A stretch of DNA of 64,000 nt from Candidatus Izemoplasmatales bacterium (GTDB lineage: Bacteria; Bacillota_I; Bacilli_A; Izemoplasmatales; Hujiaoplasmataceae), in the NCBI GenBank assembly GCA_041649275.1, contig JBAZNL010000002.1:62001-126000 (forward strand), in the 5' to 3' direction. Position numbers and translations under genes: made by a program. Positions 44,665 through 52,101 of the stretch are shown here, in pieces. Numbering within the stretch: the stretch's first letter is position 1; every line of letters starts with the position of its first letter. A model generated the notes under the pieces. That model was not told the origin of the DNA. It did no database searches and saw only the letters and a program-made list of their open reading frames with translations.

Positions 44665-46433
44665 GTTGTATTAAGTTGTATTATGCTATATATAATGTAC
44701 TTGGCGGTGGTAACGATGTTCATCAAGTTGGTCAAAGTCCCGAAGCAAGAAGAGCATCTGGTGTACCTAGTGGAAGGATACCGTGATCGAAATGGGCTTG
44801 TGAAGCATCGAACGCTGCACGCCTATGGGCGATTGAGCGAACTTCTGGCAGGCGATCCGGATGGGGTTGAGAGATTGCGATCATGGGCGCGGGCAGAGAC
44901 GGCGAAAGGTGAGCAAGGCAAACATGAAATGGTGTTTTTCCATCTGGGCGAAGAGCACGACGGGACGCAGCAGCTTGTGAACATCGGGTATGTGTTTCTG
45001 GCGGCGATCTATCAGGCGTTGAAGATTCCGGAGTTCATCGCGGGATACCTGTCGAAGACGCAGATCGCCTATCCGCTCGACGACATCCTTCAACTGCTGG
45101 TCTACTCGAGGTGCCTGAATCCGGGCTCGAAGAAGAGAACGTACGAAGGAAAGGGGAATTATTTCTTCGAACTGCCGGACTTCACGCTGGATGACGTCTA
45201 CCACAGCCTGTCGCATCTGGCGGCGATGAAAGAAAAACTGACGCTCCATCTGCATCGGCGGATCACCGAGATGCGGGGAAGAGACTGTTCCTTGGTCTTC
45301 TACGACGTGACGAACTACTATTTCACGACGGAGCGGGGAGAAGGGCTGAGGCAAACGGGCGTATCAAAGGAAAACCAGGAGACGGACATCGTGCAGCTGG
45401 GACTCTTCATCGACAACGACGGGATACCGATCACGTACGAGCTGTTTCGGGAAAACACGAACGACATGGCGACCATGAGACCGATTCTTCAAAAAAGCAA
45501 GAAGGAATATGGCCTTGGAAAGATCACGATCGTCGCGGACAAGGGAAACAATACCGGCGAGAACCTCGCGTACATCGACGGGGAGGACGATCATTACATC
45601 ATCAGTCAGAAGATCCGCGGGGCCGGGAAGGATCTCATCTCGGTCGTGCTGGACGAAGACGGCTATGTCTGGAACCAAGACGGAACGTTCAAGTCGAAAT
45701 CGATCGAGAGAGAGCGTGTAGTGAAGCGTAGTGATTTGTCGACCCGAACGATCACGGAACACCTCTTGTGTTTCTGGTCTCGAAACGAACAGGACTATCA
45801 AAGAGCGAAATGCGGATTTCTCGACGAGAAGATCGCGGAATTCATCGAGAACCCGAGCCTTCTCAACGCCAGCAACGCTTTCGGCATCAAAAAGTATTTC
45901 AAAAAGGTTCTCGTAGACCAAGAAACCGGCGAGATTCTCAAAGCGAAGGAACAATATGTTTTCAACCAGGCGAAGTATGAACGCGATCTCGCGCTCGATG
46001 GCTATTACTGCATCGTGACGAACGATCTGACGCTTGCGCCGCTTGAGATCATTCAACATTATCATCAATTATCGAAAATCGAAGAATCGTTCAAGGTGAC
46101 GAAGAGCGATCTGGAAGGAATGCCGGTGTATGTCTGGACGCGCGATCGCATCGAAGGTCATTTTCTTACGTGCTACCTCGCTCTGGTTCTTTACCGTCTT
46201 CTTCAAATAAAACTCGACAACCGGTATCCGATCCATCAATTGAAAGAAGCGCTCAACAGTGCAGAAGCGGTCCTTCTCGACAGAAGCATCTACTTGATTC
46301 CCGATCCGCTTCTGATCGTCAACGAACTGGCGGAAAAGCATCAAGCGAAACTCAATTACAAGAGAATGAAACTGGAATATCTTCGGTCTCAACTCAATCG
46401 TATCAAAAGAAATTCTTAATACAACAATACAAC
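44665..46433 (+). mobile_element. IS1634-family insertion sequence
   Basis: A single transposase gene lies between imperfect terminal inverted repeats. The left end GTTGTATTAAGTTGTATTA (44665-44683) matches the reverse complement of TAATACAACAATACAAC (46417-46433), except for a two-base AA insertion. I could not identify a convincing target duplication, so the outer limits may be a few bases off. It abuts an IS110 remnant. Confidence 0.75.
44716..46419 (+). CDS. IS1634-family (IS4-like) transposase
   Basis: A 567-residue DDE transposase. Its three acidic residues fall in VFYDVTNYYF (about 195), IVADKGNN (about 274) and SKIEESFKVTKSDLE (about 456), the last matching the YREK-like region of IS4 relatives. 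The N terminus, with HLVYLVEGYRD, is typical of IS1634. ATG 44716 is preferred, with GGCGGTGG before it. The open frame extends to 44653. Codon use is intermediate between the AT-rich island and the core. It appears intact. Confidence 0.9.
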   Translation: MFIKLVKVPKQEEHLVYLVEGYRDRNGLVKHRTLHAYGRLSELLAGDPDGVERLRSWARAETAKGEQGKHEMVFFHLGEEHDGTQQLVNIGYVFLAAIYQALKIPEFIAGYLSKTQIAYPLDDILQLLVYSRCLNPGSKKRTYEGKGNYFFELPDFTLDDVYHSLSHLAAMKEKLTLHLHRRITEMRGRDCSLVFYDVTNYYFTTERGEGLRQTGVSKENQETDIVQLGLFIDNDGIPITYELFRENTNDMATMRPILQKSKKEYGLGKITIVADKGNNTGENLAYIDGEDDHYIISQKIRGAGKDLISVVLDEDGYVWNQDGTFKSKSIERERVVKRSDLSTRTITEHLLCFWSRNEQDYQRAKCGFLDEKIAEFIENPSLLNASNAFGIKKYFKKVLVDQETGEILKAKEQYVFNQAKYERDLALDGYYCIVTNDLTLAPLEIIQHYHQLSKIEESFKVTKSDLEGMPVYVWTRDRIEGHFLTCYLALVLYRLLQIKLDNRYPIHQLKEALNSAEAVLLDRSIYLIPDPLLIVNELAEKHQAKLNYKRMKLEYLRSQLNRIKRNS

Positions 46434-46434
46434 A

Positions 46435-46478
46435 ACCGATATGATGGCTACAATTAGCCATTATGTCGGTTTTTTTTC
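46435..46478 (+). terminator. terminator just outside the IS1634 right end
   Basis: A 15-bp stem (ACCGATATGATGGCT / AGCCATTATGTCGGT, two G-T pairs) with a 6-base loop and eight or nine T. Confidence 0.85.
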
Positions 46479-46486
46479 TTATTTTA

Positions 46487-46831
46487 CTGCATAAGTCGGG
46501 ACCGATCACGAAGAAAGGCAATAAAACGCTCCGCACGCTTCTCTACCTGGCGGTGACATCGAACATCCGGAACGGGAAAGCGAACCCGATCCTGGATTTC
46601 TACAACAAAAAACGGCAGCAAGCCTGTCCCATGGCCTATCGCGCCGCCGTCATTGCATGTGCGAACAAGCTACTCAGAACGCTGTTCTCGATGCACAGGA
46701 GTGGGAAACGATTCGTGTCGTCATCCCAATTGCAACATACTGTGTTTCCACCGGTTGGTCTACCGTTTTTTAAGAATACAAACAAAGCGACAAAGAAAGA
46801 TTTCAAAAAACGCTTGACTTCCTTTATCTAG
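46487..46831 (+). pseudogene. IS110-family transposase remnant, C-terminal part only
   Basis: Starting at about 46487 the frame reads SGPITKKGNKTLRTLLYLA, then DFYNKKRQQACPMAYRAAV and CANKLLRTLF. This lines up with residues about 325-395 of the complete IS110-type transposase at 47488 (ISKKGNKRLRCLVYLAA, DFYNKKTRQAHPLCAKAA, CAHKLLRI). The N-terminal DEDD domain is missing, cut off by IS1634 or by a deletion beside it. The tail after about 46720 has no similarity and may be noncoding. It comes from a different but related element. Confidence 0.85.
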
Positions 46832-46835
46832 TTTT
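46813..46835 (+). repeat. right-end motif of the IS110 remnant
   Basis: 23 bases beginning CTTGACTTC match 19 of 23 positions at 48782, in the same place relative to the complete IS110 element's transposase. This marks a shared right end. It carries a -35-like TTGACT. Confidence 0.75.
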
Positions 46836-46863
46836 CATTGTTGGACCGAATCCGCCGACCCCC

Positions 46864-46893
46864 TTGACAGCGCTTCGTCCCATCATTTATAAT
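46864..46893 (+). promoter_or_regulatory. promoter of the structured RNA gene
   Basis: A perfect TTGACA, 18-base spacer and perfect TATAAT. The predicted start is near 46900, just where the long stem begins. Confidence 0.88.
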
Positions 46894-46899
46894 GATGGC

Positions 46900-47131
46900 G
46901 TACCCGGGCAGGTGGAAATCACTCAACTGCGAAGCACTAAAGTTTGTTCGGGGAGCCAAGGTTCTGCCGGTGTTGAAAGCCCATTCGGTTGGGAATCCTG
47001 AAGGCAGCGCAAGAGGCGCCCACTTGAAGGGTGGATGTTTGTCTGCTCGAGTGATTTCCACCCGCCCGGGTGCTTTTCGTATACTAAAGTCAGAAGTGAT
47101 TGACAAAAACTTCTGGCTTTATTGTTTTTTT
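46900..47131 (+). ncRNA. structured noncoding RNA, 6S RNA-like
   Basis: The 5' end (46902-46924) pairs with 47049-47071 over 22 bp with a single A-C mismatch, giving a closed rod. The 124-base interior has a terminal stem (CTGCC / GGCAG around a CCCA-TTCGGT-TGGG hairpin) and, on the 3' side, GCGCAAGAGGCGCCCACTT, which can form a small hairpin with the following GGGTGG. A closing stem, central bubble with a 3'-side hairpin, and terminal stem is the 6S RNA layout. The GGCGCCCAC block resembles conserved 6S sequence as I remember it. A 9-bp hairpin with a T run (47089-47131) ends transcription. 6S RNA binds sigma-70 RNA polymerase. The RNA call is strong; the 6S identity is an inference. Confidence 0.65.
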
Positions 47132-47155
47132 GGGATGAGTGGATATCATGGGGCT

Positions 47156-47430
47156 GAAGGGATGTTTTAAACCTTGAGGCTCGACCTCGCAAAAATCTCT
47201 GCGCACATCAAGCGCCTTCGGAGATTCATCCCTTCCAAACAGACCACCTAGCCGGGAGCAGACAAAGCTTCCGGCTTTTACGTCTCCGGTCGGCAGTAAG
47301 GAGACGGTGGGGAAGAAAGGGCGCGGTGCTTTTTGGGACCATGATCCCGTCAAAAAAAACGCCGGACTTCCGCTCACTCTCGAAAACTTGATCAAGCCTA
47401 ATGGGGACGAAGATCCCGAATCAAGGACGA
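47156..47430 (+). ncRNA. candidate IS110 bridge RNA region
   Basis: Several hairpins precede the transposase. The 9-bp stem GAAGGGATG (47156) / CATCCCTTC (47227) encloses GAGG / CCTC (47176-47188) and AATCTCTG / CGGAGATT (47194-47226). Then come a 10-bp stem at 47250-47276, a 6-bp stem at 47282-47305, and a long interrupted hairpin GGCG (47320) / CGCC (47360) with a T/A helix and internal loops. IS110-group elements encode a bridge RNA in this position, with loops that pair with target and donor. Exact ends and guide loops cannot be fixed here. Confidence 0.45.
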
Positions 47431-47487
47431 AAAGAAGCGAAGAGGGAAGCGGAAGGGAACAAAGGTCACAAGAAAGGAGAAACAAGA

Positions 47488-48687
47488 ATGGAAGGACCGT
47501 GCATCGCAATCGACGTGTCGAAGGATGAAAGCCATATCCAGGGGTACATGACCCTGGGAGAACCGATCGGGGACGCAGCCTCGATCGGTCATGACAAGGA
47601 GGGATTCACAAGACTGGAGGAATTAGGCAAGGAATTAACCATGAGGGTGGGAAGACCGCCGGCAGCGGTGTTCGAGGCGACGGGAATCTACCATCGCGGA
47701 CTGCAAAGTCATCTAGAAAGCATCAAGATGACGTATTACATCGTCAATCCGCTCCTAGCGGCGAAATGTCGCAAACAAGAGTTGCGGACGAAGAAGACGG
47801 ATGTCCGCGACTGCAAGAACCTCGCCAAAGTGTACTATACGACCGAACTCAGGGTCACGACGACGGCGGATGAAAACTACTATCGGATGCGGCAACTGAG
47901 CCGTTATTACGAGGATCTCCTCAATCATCTGCGAAAGTGCAAGGTCGGATTCACGGAGGCGCTCGACGTGGTGCATCCCGGCTATCGAGACATATTCGAT
48001 GACCCGTACACAGCGACTTCGTTCGCACTTCTGAAGGTATATCCGCATCCATCCACGCTAGAACGAAGAAAGCCGGAGACGGTCGCGCGGATCCTCGAAA
48101 AGCAGGGCGATCACGGTGTGGTGTGGTGCTTCGAAAAGGCGGAGCAAGCGATTCGGCATGCGCAGTCGTGCGTCTCCGGGTGCAAAGCGACGGACGTCAA
48201 TGTCGATATTCTGCTGGGAGAACTCGAGCAAGTCGAAGCATATCAAAAACGCATCGCCGAGGTCCTGAAACAGATCGTCGAGCAAGCGAAGACGCTTCCG
48301 GAGTTCCGTCTCCTGACAAGCGTCCCGGGCATCGGCGAGAACCTTGCGGCCAGGATCATGGCGGAGGTCGGGGACATCAAACGGTTCGCCAGAAGCAAGC
48401 AACTGGCCGCCTATGCGGGACTCGATCCGATCGTGTACCAGTCCGGACAAATGGACGGACTTCATCTCCGTATTTCGAAGAAAGGGAACAAGCGTCTGCG
48501 TTGTCTCGTCTACCTGGCTGCCCGTTGCGGCCTGGCACAACGGACAACGAACGTTATCAGGGATTTCTACAACAAAAAGACGCGGCAGGCACACCCGTTG
48601 TGTGCCAAAGCCGCGTCCGTTGCCTGCGCCCATAAATTACTGCGAATCATTCATGGGGTGTGCGTAACGGGAACTCAATTCCGTTAA
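47488..48687 (+). CDS. IS110-family RNA-guided transposase (recombinase)
   Basis: 399 residues. The N-terminal RuvC-like DEDD domain has Asp in CIAIDVSKDES (about 9), Glu in VFEATGIYHRG (about 64) and the paired Asp in KKTDVRDCKNLAKV (about 103-106). The C-terminal Transposase_20 domain has SVPGIGENLAARI (about 275), AAYAGLDP and QSGQMDG (candidate catalytic Ser about 317), followed by ISKKGNKRLRCLVYLA. ATG 47488 has AAAGGAG upstream. All domains appear intact, so the element may be active. Confidence 0.93.
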   Translation: MEGPCIAIDVSKDESHIQGYMTLGEPIGDAASIGHDKEGFTRLEELGKELTMRVGRPPAAVFEATGIYHRGLQSHLESIKMTYYIVNPLLAAKCRKQELRTKKTDVRDCKNLAKVYYTTELRVTTTADENYYRMRQLSRYYEDLLNHLRKCKVGFTEALDVVHPGYRDIFDDPYTATSFALLKVYPHPSTLERRKPETVARILEKQGDHGVVWCFEKAEQAIRHAQSCVSGCKATDVNVDILLGELEQVEAYQKRIAEVLKQIVEQAKTLPEFRLLTSVPGIGENLAARIMAEVGDIKRFARSKQLAAYAGLDPIVYQSGQMDGLHLRISKKGNKRLRCLVYLAARCGLAQRTTNVIRDFYNKKTRQAHPLCAKAASVACAHKLLRIIHGVCVTGTQFR

Positions 48688-48781
48688 CCGATTGTAGTAT
48701 ACCATATTTTGAAATTCAACTGAATACACTTCAGTGTTTTTGTCATACAAAAAAGACAGAGTCAAAAAAACAGAGCAAGGA

Positions 48782-48807
48782 CTTGACTTCACTTACCTAA
48801 TTTTTTT
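48782..48807 (+). repeat. right end of the complete IS110 element
   Basis: CTTGACTTCACTTACCTAA followed by a T run. It aligns with 46813 (19 of 23 bases) and includes a -35-like TTGACT that could form a promoter with the left end in a circular intermediate. Confidence 0.7.
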
Positions 48808-48813
48808 ACGCGG

Positions 48814-48842
48814 TTGTCGCCGCGGGGCGGACATGGTATAAT
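48814..48842 (+). promoter_or_regulatory. promoter of the second M42 gene
   Basis: TTGTCG, 17-base GC-rich spacer, TATAAT. The GC-rich core resumes here. The IS110 right end lies within about 10 bases of the -35 box. Confidence 0.8.
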
Positions 48843-48884
48843 GAATGCAGACGGAACGGCGCGCTCCGGCGCCCGAGGAGGACC

Positions 48885-49946
48885 ATGATGAAGAAACTGC
48901 TCTACGAACTCACGATGCTGAACGGAATCCCGGCGAACGAGCGCCGTGTCCGCAAGTACTTCGAAGAAGCGGTCCGCGGAAAGGCGGAAGTCTCGTTCGA
49001 CAACCTCGGCTCGGTGATCGCGACCAAGGTCGGCATCGCCGACGGTCCGCGGATCATGGTCGCCGGCCACATGGACGAAATCGGCTTCATCGTCTCCGAG
49101 ATCACCAAGGAAGGCTACGTCAAGTTCATCCCCGCGGGCGGCTGGTGGGGGCACGTCGTCCTCGGCCAGCTGTTCACGATCACGACCGCCGACGACAGGA
49201 CGATCCACGGCGTCACCGGTTCGAAGCCCCCGCACATCCTGAAGGACGAGGAGAAGACCAAGGTCGTCGACCTCAAGGACGTGTACCTCGACCTCGGCGT
49301 CGCCTCGAAGGAGGCCGTGCTCGCGCTCGGCATCAGGATTGGCGACATGATCACTCCGTCGATCGAATCGCGCGACCTCGCCGATCCGAAATACATCCTC
49401 GCCAAGGCGCTCGACAACCGCATCGGCATCGCGCTCGCGATCGAAGTCCTCGAACGTCTCCAGGACATTCCGCATCCGAACGTCTACTACGGCGTCGGCA
49501 CCGTCCAGGAAGAGGTCGGCACCCGTGGCGCCGGCACCGCGAGCTACCGGATCGGACCCGACATCGGCATCGCCCTCGACGTCACGATCGCCCACGACTA
49601 TCCGGGCGGATCACGGGAGACCGAACTCGGCAAGGGACCTTGCCTGATGATCTACGACTCCTCGATGGTCGGACACGTCGACCTCCGGCAGTTCGCCCTC
49701 GCGATCTGCGAGGAACTCGGCATCCCCTACCAGCTCTCCTACCTCCGCCAGGGCGGCACCGACGCCGGCAAGATGCACGTCTCGAAGGTCGGCTGTCCGT
49801 CGATCGCGATCTGTCTCGCCAGCCGCTACATCCACTCGCACACCTCGATCATCCATGCGGACGACTACGAGAACGCCGTGAAGCTCGTCGTCGAGATGGT
49901 GAAGCGCCTCGACCGCAAGACGGTCGACGAGATCACCTACCGCTGA
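48885..49946 (+). CDS. M42 family aminopeptidase
   Basis: 353 residues. It has the M42 metal and catalytic motifs: AGHMDEIGF (about 63), the bridging Asp in KALDNRIGIALA (about 177), VQEEVGTRGA (about 208), ALDVTIAHDYPG (about 232) and the C-terminal IHSHTSI (last His, about 321). It is closer to the classic glutamyl aminopeptidase/FrvX type than the M42 gene at 9526. GAGGAGGACC precedes the ATG. It is followed five bases later by rsmD. Confidence 0.93.
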   Translation: MMKKLLYELTMLNGIPANERRVRKYFEEAVRGKAEVSFDNLGSVIATKVGIADGPRIMVAGHMDEIGFIVSEITKEGYVKFIPAGGWWGHVVLGQLFTITTADDRTIHGVTGSKPPHILKDEEKTKVVDLKDVYLDLGVASKEAVLALGIRIGDMITPSIESRDLADPKYILAKALDNRIGIALAIEVLERLQDIPHPNVYYGVGTVQEEVGTRGAGTASYRIGPDIGIALDVTIAHDYPGGSRETELGKGPCLMIYDSSMVGHVDLRQFALAICEELGIPYQLSYLRQGGTDAGKMHVSKVGCPSIAICLASRYIHSHTSIIHADDYENAVKLVVEMVKRLDRKTVDEITYR

Positions 49947-49951
49947 AGGCC

Positions 49952-50509
49952 ATGCGGGTCATCGCCGGCGAGTACCGCCGCCGCCTTCTGAAGGAAGCCG
50001 ACGGCGCGACCACCCGCCCGACCACCGACAAGAACCGCGAGATGGTCTTCAACGTCCTCGGCCAATATTTCGACGGCGGCGCCGCGCTCGACCTCTACGC
50101 CGGAACCGGCGCGATGGGGATCGAGGCGCTCTCGCGCGGCGTCTCCACCTGCGTCTTCGTCGATCGCGACCCGGTCGCGATCCGCACGATCGACGACAAC
50201 CTGCGGACGCTCACGATCTCTCGAGAGCGCGGCACTACCGTCCGCGCCGACGCGGACGTCTGGCTCCGCGACCACGGAAAGACGCGCTTCGACCTCGTCT
50301 TCCTCGATCCGCCGTACGCCCAGGGCGCCGTCCCCGAGGCGATCCGGGCGATCGCGGAAGCGAAGATGCTTCGACCCGAGGGAATTCTCGTGGCCGAGAC
50401 GGACCGGACGTTCGAGAATCCGGCAAACATCGCCGGAATCGCGCTCTATCGCGAAATTCCGGCCGGCAATTCCAAATTCGCATTCTATCATTGGGAGGCA
50501 CGTCCATGA
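49952..50509 (+). CDS. rsmD: 16S rRNA (guanine(966)-N2)-methyltransferase
   Basis: 185 residues. It shows the RsmD opening MRVIAGEYRRRLL, RPTTDKNREMVFNVL, the SAM-binding motif LDLYAGTGAMGIEALSRG (about 48-65), and the catalytic DPPY (VFLDPPYAQG, about 115). The much longer upstream frame is an antisense-type artefact of high GC; ATG 49952 is where homology starts. It overlaps coaD by four bases, a pairing seen in many Bacillota. Confidence 0.95.
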   Translation: MRVIAGEYRRRLLKEADGATTRPTTDKNREMVFNVLGQYFDGGAALDLYAGTGAMGIEALSRGVSTCVFVDRDPVAIRTIDDNLRTLTISRERGTTVRADADVWLRDHGKTRFDLVFLDPPYAQGAVPEAIRAIAEAKMLRPEGILVAETDRTFENPANIAGIALYREIPAGNSKFAFYHWEARP

Positions 50510-50994
50510 AAATCGGCTTCTATCCCGGCAGCTTCGATCCGATCACCTTCGGCCACCTCGACATCATCGATCGCGGCGCGAAGCTTTTCGACAAGCTCTA
50601 CGTGGCGATCTCGCACAATCCGAACAAGAAGACGATGTTTACCGCCGACGAGCGGCTCGCGCTCGTCAAGGACGCCGTCAAGGATTTCCCGAACGTCGAG
50701 GTCGTCAAGTCCGACGTCCTTACCGTCCGCCACTGCAAGCAGCTCGGCGCCACGCACATCCTCCGCGGCCTGCGCGCCGTCACCGACTACGACTACGAGT
50801 TCCAGCTCACCAACTTCAACCGCCGGCTCGACAACGAAATCGACACCGTCTTCCTGATGACGGAGGGGCAGCATTCCTTCCTTTCATCCTCCTCGGTGCG
50901 CGAACTCGCGGCCTTCGACGGCGACGTCTCGCCATTCGTTCCGAAGGCGGTCGTCGAGGCGATCCGGAAGAAACTCGGACAGTCCTCCCTTTGA
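50506..50994 (+). CDS. coaD: phosphopantetheine adenylyltransferase
   Basis: Penultimate step of coenzyme A synthesis. It has 162 residues, the standard size. It shows the PGSFDPITFGHLDII signature (about 7-21), HNPNKKTMF, ILRGLRAVTDYDYEFQ (about 86) and the SSSSVRELA motif (about 128) of the nucleotidyltransferase fold. GGGAGGCACGTCC precedes the ATG. A terminator follows at 51011. Confidence 0.96.
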   Translation: MKIGFYPGSFDPITFGHLDIIDRGAKLFDKLYVAISHNPNKKTMFTADERLALVKDAVKDFPNVEVVKSDVLTVRHCKQLGATHILRGLRAVTDYDYEFQLTNFNRRLDNEIDTVFLMTEGQHSFLSSSSVRELAAFDGDVSPFVPKAVVEAIRKKLGQSSL

Positions 50995-51010
50995 ATCGAA
51001 GAAAAAATAA

Positions 51011-51040
51011 AACGGCGCTCTTCGCAGAGCGTCGTTTTTT
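51011..51040. terminator. terminator between coaD and the convergent lipoprotein gene
   Basis: A 10-bp stem AACGGCGCTC / GAGCGTCGTT (one G-T) with a 6-base loop, T tract on the plus strand and an A run on the 5' side, so it can serve both strands. Confidence 0.88.
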
Positions 51041-51049
51041 GGCATCTGG

Positions 51050-51499
51050 TCAGTCGAGGACGGGGAAGACGACATACGCGTCGAGCCAGTCGACGAGACG
51101 TTCGACCGACTCGAAGGGACGTTCCAGCCGGTCGGGATCGACCTGGGCGACGGCCGCACCGTCGCGGAAGACCGCGACCGTCGGCGTGAAGCGATAGGCG
51201 AACGCGGAATTGTCGGCCGGGAAGGCGGCGCCCGCCTCGATCTTGTAGACGACGATCCCGTAGGTCGAGACCATGTCCTCGAGGATCGGCCGGAACGCCT
51301 CGCAGGAGAGACACGTCTCCGAGGAGACGACGAGGATGAAGTCGTCCGCCGCCGCGATCTTGGCGGACAGCGCGTCGGCGTCGATCTCGACCCATCCGGT
51401 CGCATCGGGTGCGGACTCGGGAATGATGCGTTCGCCCGGGGTGCAGGCGATCAGGAAGAAGGACAGGATCAGAAGGATGGAAAGACGGATCGTTCTCAC
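51050..51499 (-). CDS. thioredoxin-fold lipoprotein
   Basis: 149 residues. It has a lipoprotein signal peptide with lipobox LIAC (Cys about 19), then a thioredoxin-like domain with SSETCLSCEAF (CxxC, about 63-66), a YGIVVYKIEAG strand and the cis-Pro region RFTPTVAVF (about 107). It is likely a membrane-tethered extracytoplasmic disulfide or metal-handling protein. It follows the chromate transporter genes on the same strand, 17 bases after them, so it may be cotranscribed. Confidence 0.82.
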   Translation of the reverse strand: MRTIRLSILLILSFFLIACTPGERIIPESAPDATGWVEIDADALSAKIAAADDFILVVSSETCLSCEAFRPILEDMVSTYGIVVYKIEAGAAFPADNSAFAYRFTPTVAVFRDGAAVAQVDPDRLERPFESVERLVDWLDAYVVFPVLD

Positions 51500-51516
51500 G
51501 ATGGATTCGTTCCTTT

Positions 51517-52101
51517 CTAGAAGATGCCGTAGAGGACCACGCCGAGGACGGCGGCAAGCAGCAGAAGCAGGATCGGCGAGACTTTCCGGAACTTCCGCGA
51601 AAGCACGAAGATGACCGTCATGATGACGAGCGCGTAGGCGTCGAAGGCGGAGAAGTCGAAGACGGCGTCGCGGATGTGGAGGGACGGGAAGACACGTTCG
51701 AAGGCGAGCGTGAAGGCGACGCCGAAGACGAGGCCGACGACGGCCGGACGAAGGCCGAGGAACGCGGCCTTGAACGTCTTCGTCTCGAGCACCCGGGAAC
51801 TGAACCGGGCGATCAGGAGGAGGACGAGGAACGACGGCAGGACGACGCCGAGGGTCGTGACGACGGCACCGACGATCCCCCCGGCCTCGGTGCCGATGAA
51901 GGTGGCGACGTTGACGGCGAACGGACCGGGGGTGGATTCGCTCACGGCGATGAAGTCGATGAGCGCCTCCTCGGTGATGAAGCCGCCGCCGACCAGTTCG
52001 CTGCGGATCAGGGGGATCATCGCGTAGCCGCCGCCGAAGGTGAAGAGGCCGATCTTGAAGAAGATCCAGAAGAGCGAGAGGAGCGTTCCGAGATCAGGCA
52101 C
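51517..52101 (-). CDS. chromate transporter family protein, half 2
   Basis: 194 residues, one half-size CHR domain. It shows the family start FKIGLFTFGGGYAMIPLI (about 16-33), VSESTPGPFAVNVATFIGTEAGG (about 53) and about five membrane helices. Short CHR proteins work as pairs inserted with opposite orientation. It overlaps the gene at 52094 by eight bases, making the two a split ChrA-type transporter. The substrate could be chromate, sulfate or another oxyanion. Confidence 0.9.
   Translation of the reverse strand: MPDLGTLLSLFWIFFKIGLFTFGGGYAMIPLIRSELVGGGFITEEALIDFIAVSESTPGPFAVNVATFIGTEAGGIVGAVVTTLGVVLPSFLVLLLIARFSSRVLETKTFKAAFLGLRPAVVGLVFGVAFTLAFERVFPSLHIRDAVFDFSAFDAYALVIMTVIFVLSRKFRKVSPILLLLLAAVLGVVLYGIF

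Larger units (their letters stand above)
47132..48807 (+). mobile_element. IS110-family insertion sequence, complete
   Basis: One DEDD transposase gene with a roughly 350-base structured 5' noncoding region and a short 3' end carrying the same right-end motif as the remnant at 46813. IS110 elements have no terminal inverted repeats, so the left limit is uncertain (between the RNA terminator at 47131 and the first hairpin at 47156). The right end is close to 48807, just before the M42 promoter. Confidence 0.7.

Noticed and set aside
44665..46433. Target-site duplication of the IS1634 element
   Set aside because: Flanks share only CCGA near the ends, too short and badly placed to call.
46900..47131. 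SRP (4.5S) RNA as identity of the structured RNA
   Set aside because: The conserved helix 8 sequence with the GGAA loop and AGCA-type asymmetric loop is not present.
46892..47170. 92-codon frames on both strands over the structured RNA
   Set aside because: They coincide with the long self-complementary stem, which explains open frames on both strands. Promoter, stem and terminator fit a noncoding RNA better.
48845..49951. A long N-terminal extension of rsmD through the M42 gene
   Set aside because: The extension is Arg/Pro-rich out-of-frame translation of the M42 gene; RsmD homology starts at ATG 49952.
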